Shown piece by piece: positions 1 through 10,550 of a stretch of 64,000 nucleotides of DNA. The position numbers and the translations under genes were made by a program. Numbering within the stretch: position 1 is the stretch's first letter; the number at the start of each line of letters is the position of its first letter. Origin of the DNA: Salvia splendens (taxonomy: Eukaryota > Streptophyta > Magnoliopsida > Lamiales > Lamiaceae); contig NC_056042.1 in the NCBI RefSeq assembly GCF_004379255.2, positions 13,067,901-13,131,900 of the forward strand, read 5' to 3'. A model generated the notes under the pieces. That model did not search any database. It was not told where the DNA came from and saw only the letters and a program-made list of their open reading frames with translations.

Positions 1-19
1 GTGGCATAAGGCGAATGAG

Positions 20-1567
20 ATGGCTAAGTGCTACATGTTGGCTTCTATGTCTTCAGTACTCAAGCATCAACATTCAGCCATGGAAACAGCCTCCGAGATC
101 ATGCAGAATCTCAAAAATCTTTTTGGTACTCAGAATCGAACGGCTAAGTCTCAAGCCTTTCGGAGTATCATGTCGAAGACAATGAAGGAAGGCTCGTCTG
201 TGAGGGACCATGTCCTCGAGATGATGGGCCATCTCAACCAAATTGAGGTCTTGGGAGGGACAATCGATCCCGTGTCCCAGGTAACTATCATCCTTCAAAG
301 TCTTCCCCCTAGCTTCCAACAGTTCAAGCTCAACTTTGAGATGAACAAAAGGAATTACACCTTGGCAGAGCTGTTGACTGAACTTCAGTCGGCAGAGGAC
401 CTTATGGTCCAGGCTAAGGCGGCCATGATGATTTCGGCGCCTCATTCCTCTGGCTTGAAGCCTAGAGCAGGAAAAAGGCAGACACCGAACTCAGGAGCGG
501 CCAAGATAGCTAAGGGAAAGAAGAAAAAGAGGGCTAACAAGAAGCCCACGGGGAAGTGTTTCAAGTGTGGAGAAAAGGGGCATTGGAAGCCAGACTGTCC
601 TAAACGGGGCAAGGCTACAGGTATGCACCAGGCTCTAGTTGTCGAGTCTTGTTTGACTTCGACATCAATTTGCACTTGGGTTATTGACACAGGAGCCACT
701 GATCATATTTGTTTTGATCCTGACTTATTGCAGGTGACAAGACGGCTACATGATCGTGAGATCGAAGTCCTGCTGGGCGACGCTACCAAAGTGGCGGCCG
801 TTGCAGTGGGAGACATTTATTTGCGTTTTAGTAGTGATAGATTTTTTATTTTGAAGAATGTTTTGTTGATACCTTCTTTTAGAAGAAATTTAATTTCAGT
901 TTCTAAATTGGTTTATGATGGATATTCGATTTCTTTTAATGACAACTGCGTTATTAAGAAAGATGGTTCTTATATCTGTCGTGGTATCATGGAAAACAAT
1001 CTGTACACAATCACTTCTACACAGTTTAATAATCGCAAATCAGAACTCAATACAACATCGAAAATTTCAAAGAAACGAAAAGAACCTTCAAGTTCAATGA
1101 ACGAAACGTACTTGTGGCACCTTAGACTTGGTCATGCCAATGAAAGGAGGATCCATTCTCTTGTTCAACAAGATCTTATCAAAGGTCTAAAGGAGGAACC
1201 TTTTCATAAGTGTGAGTCATGCTTAAAAGGCAAGATGACCAAGAGGCCTTTTAAGGCTAAGGGCAATAGGTCCAAGGAAGTACTTGAGCTCGTTCATTCC
1301 GATGTATGTGGACCAATATCAACTGAGGCAAGAGGTGGTTTTCGATACTTCATCACATTTATTGATGACTTCTCGAAAATTGGATATGTCTACTTGATGC
1401 GTCACAAGTCAGAGTCTTTTGACAAGTCACATGAGCCCGACAGATACATTGGTTTGGGAGAATCTATGGATCACTCCTCGGACAGCAATGTATTAGATCC
1501 CTGGAACTTTGCAGAGGCGCAGGCAGATGTCGATCATTGCGAATGGGTAAAAGCAATGGATTCGTAA
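20..1567 (+). pseudogene. copia A gag-protease-integrase polyprotein, internally deleted
   Basis: Open frame of 515 residues. Residues about 1-140 are a UBN2-type gag domain. A CCHC zinc knuckle (CFKCGEKGHWKPDC) is near residue 179. The aspartic protease motif DTGATDHIC is near residue 223, and the GAG-pre-integrase motif LWHLRLGHANERR near 366. Integrase begins with HSDVCGP and FIDDFSK but stops near residue 470, where the frame jumps directly to the region just before reverse transcriptase (EPDRYIGLGES, DPWNFAEAQ). The integrase catalytic core downstream of its first aspartate is therefore missing through an in-frame deletion near 1420-1430. The first codons look internal because the element continues left of the window. 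No transposition function is expected. Confidence 0.8.
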
Positions 1568-1576
1568 CTACAATCT

Positions 1577-3084
1577 ATGATAGACAAAGACGTCTACAAT
1601 TTATCCGTCCTACCCGAAGGTTGTACTGCCATTGGGAGCAAGTGGATATATAAACGTAAACGTGGACCCGATGGACGAGTTAAAGTCTTCAAAGCAAGAC
1701 TAGTGGCCAAGGGGTATACCCAAAAGGAAGGCATCGATTATGATGAGACCATCTCCCCAGTGGCCATGCTCAAATCGATTCGGATACTGTTGTCTATTGC
1801 AGCTTATATGCATTGGGATGTATGGCAGATGGACATTACGACTGCGTTTCTAAACGGCAGTCTTGAGGAGACCATCTACATGGAACAACCCGAAGGATAT
1901 GCCATTAAAGGGCAAAGAACACATGGTTTGGAAGCTTAAGAAGGCCATTTATGGCCTCAAGCAAGCATCCAGATCGTGGAACCAATGTTTCGATCAAACT
2001 GTTTGCAAGTTTGGATTCGAAAAGTGCCCAAGTGAAAGCTGCGTGTATAAGAAAGTTGATAAGGGGAATGTGGTGTTCTTAGTTTTATATGTAGATGACA
2101 TTCTTCTAATTGGAAACAATAAAAAGATGTTGACATCAGTTCGAATATGGTTATCAAACCAGTTCGAGATGAAGGATATGGGAGACGCGGGACACATCCT
2201 CGGGTCAAGGTTCTTCGGAATCGAGAGAAGAAGATGTTGTGCTTATCTCAAGAATCTTACATCGAAACTGTATTTAGTCATTTTAGCATGCAGGACGCCA
2301 AGAAAAGTTTCTTACCTTTTAGACATGGCATCCATTTATCTCAAGAGATGTGCCCCAAAACGCCGTCTGAGATACTAGCAATGAGAAGGATTTCATATGC
2401 TTCGGCAGTTGGAAGTCTCATGTATGCTATGCTTTGTACTAGACCAGATATTTGCTTTGTTGTTGGCATGGTGGCAAGATATCAGTCGAATCCGGGCCAA
2501 GGACATTGGACTGCCGTAAAGAACATACTCAAATACCTTAAAAGGACTAAGGACTATGCCCTAGTTTACAATGCAGTCGAGCTCTGTCCTTTGGGATATA
2601 CTGACTCAGACTTTCAAGCTGATCAGGACTCGAGAAAATCTACTTCAGGATATGTGCTCACCTTAGGAGGTGGAGCCGTAATTTGGAAGAGTGTGAAGTA
2701 GAAATGCATCGCGGACTCGACCATGGAAGCCGAGTATGTGGCCGCTTCGGAGGCTGCAAAAGAGGCAGTATGGTTCAAGAACTTCCTTATGGATTTAGGT
2801 GTGGTTTCGAATCTGCCCAGAGCATCACCATTTATTGTGACAATTCTGGTGCTGTGGCAAACTCGAAAGAACCAAGAGCTCACAAAGCGAGCAAACACAT
2901 AGAGCGGAAGTATCATATCATAAGAGATATAGTGCAGAGAGGAGACATAAAAGTGGTCAAGATTGCGTCAGAGAACAACCTGGCAGATCCTTTTACAAAG
3001 GCTTTGGCGGTAAAACCGTTCGAGTGCCACGTAGAAGGGATGGGAGTTCGACTCATTCAAGACCTCAACTCGCTTTCAGTATAA
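1577..3084 (+). pseudogene. copia A reverse transcriptase-RNase H, frameshifted
   Basis: Reverse transcriptase is recognised from KWIYKRKRGPDGRVK, VAKGYTQKEGIDYDET, the QMDITTAFLNG block and the catalytic LYVDDILL. RNase H follows (DSRKSTSGYVLTLGGGAVIW, then YCDNSGAV and HIERKYHIIRD). The frame is broken near 1911 (one extra A), near 2205 (one G missing from a G run), by an in-frame TAG at 2699-2701, and near 2815 (one C missing from a C run). All three indels are one base in a homopolymer. With them the region reads as separate overlapping open pieces rather than one polyprotein. Coding similarity is otherwise continuous to the stop at 3084. Confidence 0.8.
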
Positions 3085-3155
3085 GTGGGAGAAATTTAGA
3101 CGTGTGCACTACTATTTTGTATACTCGAAAGCTGTTTTGAGTATAAGTGGGAGAT

Positions 3156-4512
3156 TGTTAGGGTTTTGTATACTAGAAATCACCTTTCGAATGATTGGCT
3201 ACTGTAAAACTCTAATGGTTATTTTCCAATAAATGCAACAGATTATTTTTGTCATAATGTTTTACATTTAATGGTTGTTTATTACATATTTAAATGTATG
3301 AGCAAACGTAACAAAGTCTAAGTCTTTGTTTTAGTAGACCGGTTGTGGGCGTCGTCCAATTTAAGGTAACACGGTCAGTTCTAAACAAAGAAAAATAAGA
3401 ATTTCACAACCTAGATAGGCTACCTATCGCAAAAGGTTGCAATGTCAGTCCGATTATTTCTAAACCTTATTGAAATAAGATGACGTTGGTGTGGTATAGC
3501 ACTGAATGGATCTAACAGCAAGACGAGTTTTTATGCTATCTACTGAAAGACAAGGTCTTGAAAATTAATTTCTTAATCAATGTACGTTAGCATTGAGCAT
3601 ACGATATTGAGGATCCACTACTTTGACTTACCAAAGGTGGTATATTGGGTAGTGGTGATCATTATCTAGAGGTGCTAGGATTGCTATTATGTTGAAACGT
3701 GCTCGAGGAGAGTCTCGTTTGATAACATCCACAAGAGGAGCTCGAAACGAGGTTTTATTATTCTGAACCTAGCTAGTTGGAGTTTGATTACTCTATGAAT
3801 AATAAATAAGAGTTTCTTGCTAAGTCCACTCTTGGAATTCCAAATATGTTAATTAATTAAGTCTATAGCAGACATTAATTAATTAATGGATGTTTCCATC
3901 TTAAGCGCGGGAAATAAATCAAATGCAATTAAAGGAAACCCGGAATACTTGTAATTTCGGATTTGGAAGGCAGTGCAATATTACTTCTATAGTGGCTGCT
4001 CGTAATATTCCAATATAAGCTTATATTAAATTGTGGGTTCAATTTAATTAGTAAAAAGCTAATTGGGTGAGGCATGTGACTTATACAAATAGGAGAATAA
4101 AGGAGACAGAAAACATAACAATTTATTATCAAAATTTTCGTCCCCCTCTAAAGAGAGCTCGAAATTTGTGCCTCCTCTGTGAGCTGAGTTCTGTCTTCCA
4201 TTATTCGAGTCCTAGTACGTTGGTGAGATTTGCCCACACAAATATCAGCGTATAGTCCGGGACACCAGTCAGAAGATCCGAGGTCTTGTATTGAAGATCT
4301 TCACGTGGAGACGGAGCAAGCCATCATCAATTCTTGATTGAATCAACAAGGTAAATTGGTTAATTCCGTAGTAAGCATGTTTTAGGGATTTTATATGCTA
4401 AAGCATGTTTTAATTCAAGTTATGAGCATGATACATGTGATAATTACGCGAATAGATTTTGTCTAAATAATCTGCTAAATAGATCAAATTCATGTGATCC
4501 GTTTTGAACGCA
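3156..4512 (+). repeat. 3' LTR of copia A
   Basis: The LTR begins TGTTAGGGTTTTG directly after the purine tract AAGTGGGAGAT. A second copy of GTATAAGTGGGAGA lies about 60 bp upstream, at 3080, so the polypurine region is duplicated. The right end is not fixed because the partner LTR is outside the window; the CA at 4511-4512 is the best candidate. Confidence 0.6.
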
Positions 4513-4575
4513 CCCTTCCGCTGCCAGCCCCTTCACCTCCCCTGTTTATTGATCCAATACTTTTCATCTCCATAA

Positions 4576-6395
4576 GAGCATCCACAATAGTTTTAGGCTA
4601 GCCACAACTCCTCCTGCCACATCATCAGCACTAAAAACTCCTCATGTTACATCATCGGGACAAACATCTGGACAAGCAATATGCTAGCAATAGGCTAGCC
4701 ACAATAAACAAAATTATAAAAAACAAATAATTAACAATCACATAAAATACAGAATTAAATTTACAACACAGATACGGAAAAATTCAATAATAATATTTAA
4801 ATTAAAAAGTACATTAATTACAAAAAAATATAAATTAATATAAAAAAAATTACATTAATTTAAAAAAAACATATTCCACACACGAGCTCCCGCCTCCGCC
4901 TTACTCCTCGTGGCCATCGGCGTCGCCGTCGTCGCCGCCGTTGTCGCCGCTATCCGGGACCCCCACCTCTGCGGCATCTGAGCCCGCGTCTGAGCCCCCC
5001 AAACGTGCCGCGGCGGCATCCAAATCGACCCGCATACTCTCGAGCATTGAGTGATGAAACCTCTTCTCCACGGGAACTCCTGAACATCCTCGGAGAGGTC
5101 GTGGGAACCGCCGCTGCTGCCGCTGTAATCACCGGCATAGTTCAGTCGCTGCTTCTTAGGCCAGCCAACATCGACACCTGCCCGAAACTTCTCGGAGTCC
5201 ATCAGGACCTCATAGCAGTTCCAGTAGGTGAACTCCTTATAAAGCCCGGGCACGGGGAAGGCTTTCTCCGCTATCCTCCTGCAGTTCTCGTCAGTTTGAC
5301 CATTGGTCTACATGCGGAGGGCGTTGATGAACAAGCCCGAAAATCGGAAGACCGCAGCCCTGATTCGGTCCCACCCCTTCTGAACTCCTCCCCGCTGTGT
5401 GGCCTACCCTCCGGGTAAAATGCCTTGTAGGCTGCTGATATTTTAGCCCACAAGTTGACGATCCTCTGATTGTTCGAACGGAGGGGATCATCGCAAAACA
5501 CTCACCCAAGCCTTGGACAGTGCGACGTTCTCCACATCCGTCCACTTCCTCCGTGTCGGGCTGTCGTCATCAGCCGGCTGCGACGACTTGCCGACCACCC
5601 TTTTGCCCTTCCCCTTGCGCTTCTTCTTCTTTGGTGCGCCCCGACCCCGCCCTACTCCCCCGTTTGAACGGGAGTGTCCGCATCCTCGAGATCTATCCCC
5701 AACTCCTCTAAGGAGAAAGTCTCACACCCAGTGAACTGCGTCTCCGATGGGGTCGATGTGTACGAAGAAGCAGTAAAAAAATCAAAACTGGGTCCAAAGA
5801 CATTGTCCCCCCGACGTCCCCTGCATCCCGGGCTGCATCCCCGGCTGCCACCCCGGTATCATCTGCATCCCGGCTGCCCACCCCGGCATCATCTGCATCC
5901 CGGGTTGCATCCTCGGTACCCCCTGCCCGCCCTGCATCCCCTGCCTGCCCCCGGCTGCCATCCCGGGCATCATCTGTTGCCAATGGTACATGTTGTAGTA
6001 CCCGGCCATCGAACCCCATCCACATCCCACGGGTACCGTGGGAGTTTGAGACCCGCTCGTCACTGGAAACTCCTCGTTGTTGTTCTCCATTTTGCTTTAT
6101 TGCTCTTGTACAGAAATTAAGTGAAAGAGAAAACTCGTTAAAACAAGCGGTGCGAATGAAAATGACGTGCAAATCGCGTATATATAGTGTTTCAAAAATA
6201 AAAAAAGGCTAGTCGATCGCTCGCCGATCGCCCGCTTACAATGGCGGGCAGCCGATCGGCGAGCGCATCGGCGAGCGCTCGAAAATCGGCGTCCGCTCGC
6301 CGATTTAGCGCTAGCCGACTCCAATGGTTCAGCGAGCGAACCAGCTAGCGCTGGTAATCGGCTAGCCGGTCCGATAGCCGCCATTGGAGATGCTC
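4576..6395. mobile_element. PIF/Harbinger DNA transposon carrying only ORF1
   Basis: Terminal inverted repeats are GAGCATCCACAATAG at 4576 and its counterpart CCATTGGAGATGCTC ending at 6395. Both ends are flanked by the trinucleotide TAA (4573-4575 and 6396-6398), the target duplication typical of PIF/Harbinger. The 1820-bp element contains a minus-strand ORF1-type gene but no DDE transposase ORF, so it is non-autonomous and would need a transposase supplied in trans. Confidence 0.85.
4855..6090 (-). pseudogene. Harbinger ORF1 (Myb/SANT-like, NAM-associated type)
   Basis: The protein starts at 6090 (MENNNEEFPVTSGSQTP) with a Met/Gly/Pro/Gln-rich N-terminus, then a basic linker. A trihelix-like DNA-binding segment follows: KWTDVENVALSKAWV, then NNQRIVNLWAKISAAY and KAFYPEG (about 5560-5400). 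The C-terminal part has YWNCYEVLMDSEKF, usual in this family. ORF1 proteins of Ping/Pong-type elements assist the transposase in binding the transposon ends. One A run at 5494-5497 holds one base too many, so the open frame breaks in the middle of the DNA-binding domain; other breaks separate the N- and C-terminal thirds. Many plant annotations mislabel such ORFs as glutathione transferase-like. Confidence 0.7.
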
Positions 6396-6673
6396 TAAAT
6401 AGGAAAAAAGAGAGTAGTGACCAAAAATTGATTTTCTCTGCCATCAACTGTCATTAATATATTTAAACTTTTTTGTAGGGATATATATACAACCCGAATA
6501 TGATGGGTTGGCTATAGAGGGTTAGGGCTGAAAAAATTGAAACCCGATAAGGAACCAGGTTAATTAGGCCAACTCGTTCAGGCTAGCGGGTTAAGCGGGC
6601 TAGGCCGTTGGGTTATATGGGAATCAAGCAAAATTATCATTTATTTTCTTTCTAAATTTTTATTTTGTAACTA
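6396..6673. other. intergenic, no gene seen
   Basis: AT-rich sequence with a short direct-repeat character (cgggttggctata, cgggttaagcgggctagg). It resembles the ends of hAT-type MITEs elsewhere in the window, but no paired terminus was found. Confidence 0.4.
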
Positions 6674-6834
6674 GAGCATCCACAATGGTGGGAACTATAG
6701 TCCGGACTAGTGTCCGAAATATAGTCCGCCACATCAGCATTTCTTAGTCCAAACTAGCCTCATGCAGTGATGCGGACTAGTGTCCAATTTTATATTTAAT
6801 TTTTTTTAATTAATAAATACCAAAATATAATATA
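6674..6834 (+). mobile_element. PIF/Harbinger-like MITE, left part
   Basis: Begins GAGCATCCACAATGGTGG, the same terminus type as the 4576 element, and continues with repeated AGTCCGGACTAG/TAGTCC units. The sequence is interrupted at 6835 by a Stowaway element. The AT-rich stretch at 7725-7896 may be its displaced interior; the right terminus was not found. Confidence 0.55.
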
Positions 6835-7001
6835 CTCTCTCTTCTTTTCCTAAAAATGAAACGTTTCCTAAATTGGAAACAACACTATCTCTACTTTTTC
6901 TTCTCTTTTACTTTACTCTCTCTTCATTAACTCACAAAACAACACTGCATACAATCCCGTGTCGGAAACCAAATGTTGCATATTTATTGGGATGGAGTGA
7001 G
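6835..7001. mobile_element. Stowaway-like (Tc1/mariner) MITE
   Basis: A 167-bp element with degenerate termini CTCTCTCTTCTTTTCC and GGGATGGAGTGAG between TA dinucleotides at 6833-6834 and 7002-7003. It has internal AACGTTTCC blocks and an AGAGAGTAAAGTAAGAGAG-like stretch, as in other Stowaway copies in this window. Confidence 0.65.
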
Positions 7002-7009
7002 TATTAAAC

Positions 7010-7716
7010 TAGGGTTGTCAAGTTGTGCGGGTTGGGTCGTTATCGTGTCAACCCATTATCGACCCAACCCAATAAGGTCAAACCCAACCCAACATGAAAT
7101 CATCGGGTTCTTATCGGGTCTCAACCCAAGGGGTCGTGTCGGATTCGTGCTTGTTATCGTGTACCCAAAAATAAAGTCAACCCTACGATTTAAACATGAT
7201 ATTACACGATTAAATCAAATATTACCAAATTAAAATAATTATTTTCTGAATCAAAATAATAAAATTAAGTATAGTAATATTAAATGTAAATAATAAAATA
7301 AAATAATTAAAAAAATTATAATTTTTAATAAATCTAAGTATAATATTTTTTAAAATTCATAAAAATTAATTAATATTTTTAATGAATAAAATTAAATTAT
7401 AAAATTTTAAAAATTCATAAAAATTAATTAATATTTTTTTAATTAATAAAATTAAAGTATAATATTTTTTAATTAATTAAAATTAAAGTATAATAATTTT
7501 TAATCAACAAAAATAACTAAAATTAAAGATTAATATTTTTTAATTAATAAAATAATAAAAAAATTCTTAACATATAACCCAAACCAGACCCGACCCAACC
7601 CGTTATCTTCGGGTTCTTATTGGGTCGATCCTATAAGGACCCAAATCCTAAACGTGCGTGTTTGTGTCGTGTTAACTTCGTGCGGGTCCGTGTCGTATCA
7701 AAAATTGACAGCACTA
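7010..7716. mobile_element. hAT-type MITE with 8-bp target duplication
   Basis: Ends are TAGGGTTGTCAA (7010) and TTGACAGCACTA (7716). The flanking octamer TATTAAAC occurs at 7002-7009 and 7717-7724, the target-site size of hAT elements. The subterminal regions are rich in GGGTTGGGTCG, CGTGTCG and ACCCAACCC; the middle is about 350 bp of A/T-rich filler. It inserted exactly at the right edge of the preceding Stowaway copy. Confidence 0.85.
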
Positions 7717-7896
7717 TATTAAACACAAATAAATTTAAATAAAATAACTACATTACTTAATTTACAAAATGCAATCACGTCCATGCTACACAGTACACAG
7801 TCGAAGTAGAATAGACCATGCTTAATTTGTTACTCTTGGAGAAAAACACACACACTGACTAATTTTTGGTTATAATTTTATACTTTTAGTTCAAAC

Positions 7897-8089
7897 TGTA
7901 GAAATCAGTAATCGGTAATTTCATTCTATTATGTTCACTGAATTGTATTACAGAGTTATACCTTTATAGGCTAATTCCATCCTATACAAGGTAAACCTAA
8001 TTTACAATAAATGGCACTCTATTCTTGGCAAGATATTCTCTAAATCAATTACACATTCATGCCTGATTCTAAGGGATATTATTCTAACA
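7897..8089 (-). repeat. 3' LTR of copia B
   Basis: 193 bp, TG...CA on the minus strand (TGTTAGAATAATATCCC to GATTTCTACA). No difference from the 5' LTR was found on base-by-base reading. Confidence 0.93.
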
Positions 8090-8100
8090 CTCCCCCTCAA
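8090..8100 (-). other. polypurine tract of copia B
   Basis: TTGAGGGGGAG on the minus strand, directly against the 3' LTR; the plus-strand DNA primer site of the element. Confidence 0.8.
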
Positions 8101-8143
8101 GCTAAGTAACGGAGTTTCCGATACTTAGCTTGTACAGTACTTC

Positions 8144-10347
8144 TCAAAAAAACTTTGAGTCCACCGCTTTTGTCAAGATGTCGGCCAGTTGATCTTTGGA
8201 TTTAACATATGGCATCTCCACAATTTTTGCTTCAAGATTCTCCTTTATGAAATGCCGATCTACCTCCATATGTTTCGTTCGATCATGTTGAACTGGGTTT
8301 TTGGAGATACTTATCGCTGCCTTGTTATCACAGAACAATTTGCAAGGATGGACTGGCCTAAGGTCCAATTCTGTCATGAGTCGCCGTACCATAGAACCTC
8401 TGTTAATCCACTCTTGATCCCTCTGAATTCCGCCTCTGCACTTGAGAGCGCTACAACCTTTTGCTTCTTGCTTCTCCATGTGACAAGGTTACCTCCTACA
8501 AAGGTAAAATACTCTGCAGTCGACTTCCGATCATTTGGATTTCCTGCCCAATCTCCATCAGTGAAACCATGTATCTCCAAATGTCCGTGTTTTCCAAACA
8601 GAAGTCCATGCTCCGTTGTTCCCTTCAGATACCGAACAATTCTCAAAATTGCTTCCCAATGTTCCTCTTGTGGTGCGTGCATAAACTGGCCGACTACTCC
8701 AACTGCATACGCAATGTCTGGTCTAGTATGGGATAAATAAATGAGCTTCCCAACTAACCTTTGATATCTCCCCCTATCGGCCAAGTTTGCTCCTTCCCTT
8801 ATCTGTAATCCATGGTTCTGCACCATTGGAGTATCTGCGGACTTGCAGTCAATCATCCCTACCTCTGCTAGTAGATCTAGTATATACTTCCTCTGATTTA
8901 TAAAGATTCCATTTTTCGACCTTAGTACCTCTATTCCCAAGAAGTACTTAAGAGGACCTAGGTCTTTCATCTCGAATTCATGAAACAAATTCTTCCTTAG
9001 TTCGGCTATCTCCTCCTCGTCATCTCCAGTAATGATCATGTCGTCTACATATATGATTAAGCACGTGATCTTCCCCTTCCTTTTCTTGAGAAACAGAGTA
9101 TGATCTGAGTTACTCTGCCTATACTCATACTTCTTCATTACTTCTGTAAATCTCCCAAACCATGCTCGTGGAGACTGTTTCAGTCCGTACAACGTCTTCT
9201 TAAGCTGACAGACTTCCCCATCAGAAAACTCTCCCGTGAACCCCGGCGGTGGTTCCACGTATACTGGTTTTGTCAACTCACCGTGTAGGAACGTATTTGT
9301 CACATCGAACTGGTGAAGAGGCCAGTCCTTGTTGGCTGCGATGGAGAACAATACTCTCACGGTATTAATCTTGGCAACTGGTGAAAACGTTTCAGCATAA
9401 TCCACGCCGTATGTCTGGGTGTATCCCTTCGCCACTAGTCGTGCCTTATACCTCTCAATAGTCCCATCTGGTCTTCGTTTGATCGTGGACACCCATCTGC
9501 ATCCGACGGGTCTAGCTCCTTCGGGCAATTTCACCTTAACCCATGTACTGTTCTTCATCAAAGCTTTCATTTCAACGAGCATTGCTTCCCTCCACTTCTT
9601 ATGCTTCATTGCTTCTTCTGCTGTCTGTGGGATTTCCTCTTCTTCGTACAGTGCAGCTTCAAATGCCCGTGCCATTTTAGTTAAGTTTCCTTGAACAAAG
9701 TTCGCCATCCCATAACGACTCTTCTTCCCTATCTTTTCAGGGGAGTACCTCTTCGGCGGAATTCCCCTTGTACTTCTGTGAGGAAGCACATATCTCCCGG
9801 TGTCTCCATCCACAGTGTTATCTTCTTCTCCTCGATCTGTATCCACCGGATTAGTAATAACTGGACTTTCAATAGCACAAGGCTCAGGAATTACCTCGGA
9901 TATCGTCGGAGAAGGATTGCTAGGGGGCGGATGAGATGGCTCTTATGGTGAGACTTGCTCGGTAGCAGCAACTGTCACTGGGTCTGTTGGACCCCCAATC
10001 GAGGAGCTTGACAATGGCACCACCCAACTTAGATAGTCCTCGGAATTCGAGTTATCTAGACCATTCTCCCCCTGACTACTAAGGTGGGTGTCATAGAAAA
10101 ATTCGGTTTCAAGGAAGTTACAGTTCATAGTGGTAATAATTTTTCGAGTGTGAGGATCGAAGCATCTGTACCCCTTTTGGTTCACCCCATACCCTACAAA
10201 GACACATTTGGTTGCACAGGTAGACAATTTGGTTCCCTCATGTTTAGGGATATGAGTATAGACGGAACAACCAAAGACTCTGGGTTGGAGGTTCAAGTGT
10301 TTGGGTATCTTGGCTTGTTTGGATAGTGCATCAAGGAGGGTTTTCAT
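8144..10347 (-). pseudogene. copia B integrase C-terminus, reverse transcriptase and RNase H
   Basis: From high to low coordinates: integrase C-terminal region (MKTLLDALSKQAKIPKHL, FVGYGVNQKGYRCFDP) to a stop at 9943; then a long frame (8374-9846) with reverse transcriptase blocks RWVSTIKRRPDGTIERYKAR, QFDVTNTFLHGEL and the catalytic IIYVDDMIITG; then RNase H to DSKFF at 8144. The RNase H frame breaks near 8386, where a C pair has become a single C, moving the end of the protein (CDNKAAISISKNP, DRTKHMEVDRHFI) to another frame. RT catalytic residues are intact. Whether the breaks are biological or consensus errors is not decidable here. Confidence 0.85.
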
Positions 10348-10550
10348 ATGCAGGATCTTGGTAGGGAGACGGTTAATGAGGTAGACAGATGTAGCAATTG
10401 CTTCAGGCTAGAAATATTTGGGGACTTTAGAGTCAATCATTATAGCTCGGATCATTTCTAGGATTGTCCTATTTTCCGTTCTGCCACCCCATTTTGTTCA
10501 GGTGTATAGGCACAAGAGGTCTGGTGGATTATACCTTTTTCTTTGCAAAA

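Larger units (their letters stand above)
1..4512 (+). mobile_element. Ty1/copia retrotransposon A, 5'-truncated by window edge
   Basis: The window opens inside a plus-strand copia element. Gag, protease, GAG-pre-integrase and the start of integrase are followed by reverse transcriptase, RNase H, a purine-rich tract and a 3' LTR starting TGTTAGGG at 3156. The domain order (integrase before RT) is diagnostic of Ty1/copia. The 5' LTR lies outside the window, so target duplications cannot be tested and the right end (about 4512) is estimated. The element is dead: most of integrase is deleted and pol carries several frame breaks. Confidence 0.85.

Noticed and set aside
5674..6120. Pro/His-rich open frames on the plus strand
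   Set aside because: They are the reverse of the Met/Gly/Pro/Gln-rich N-terminus of Harbinger ORF1, which has family-typical content on the minus strand.
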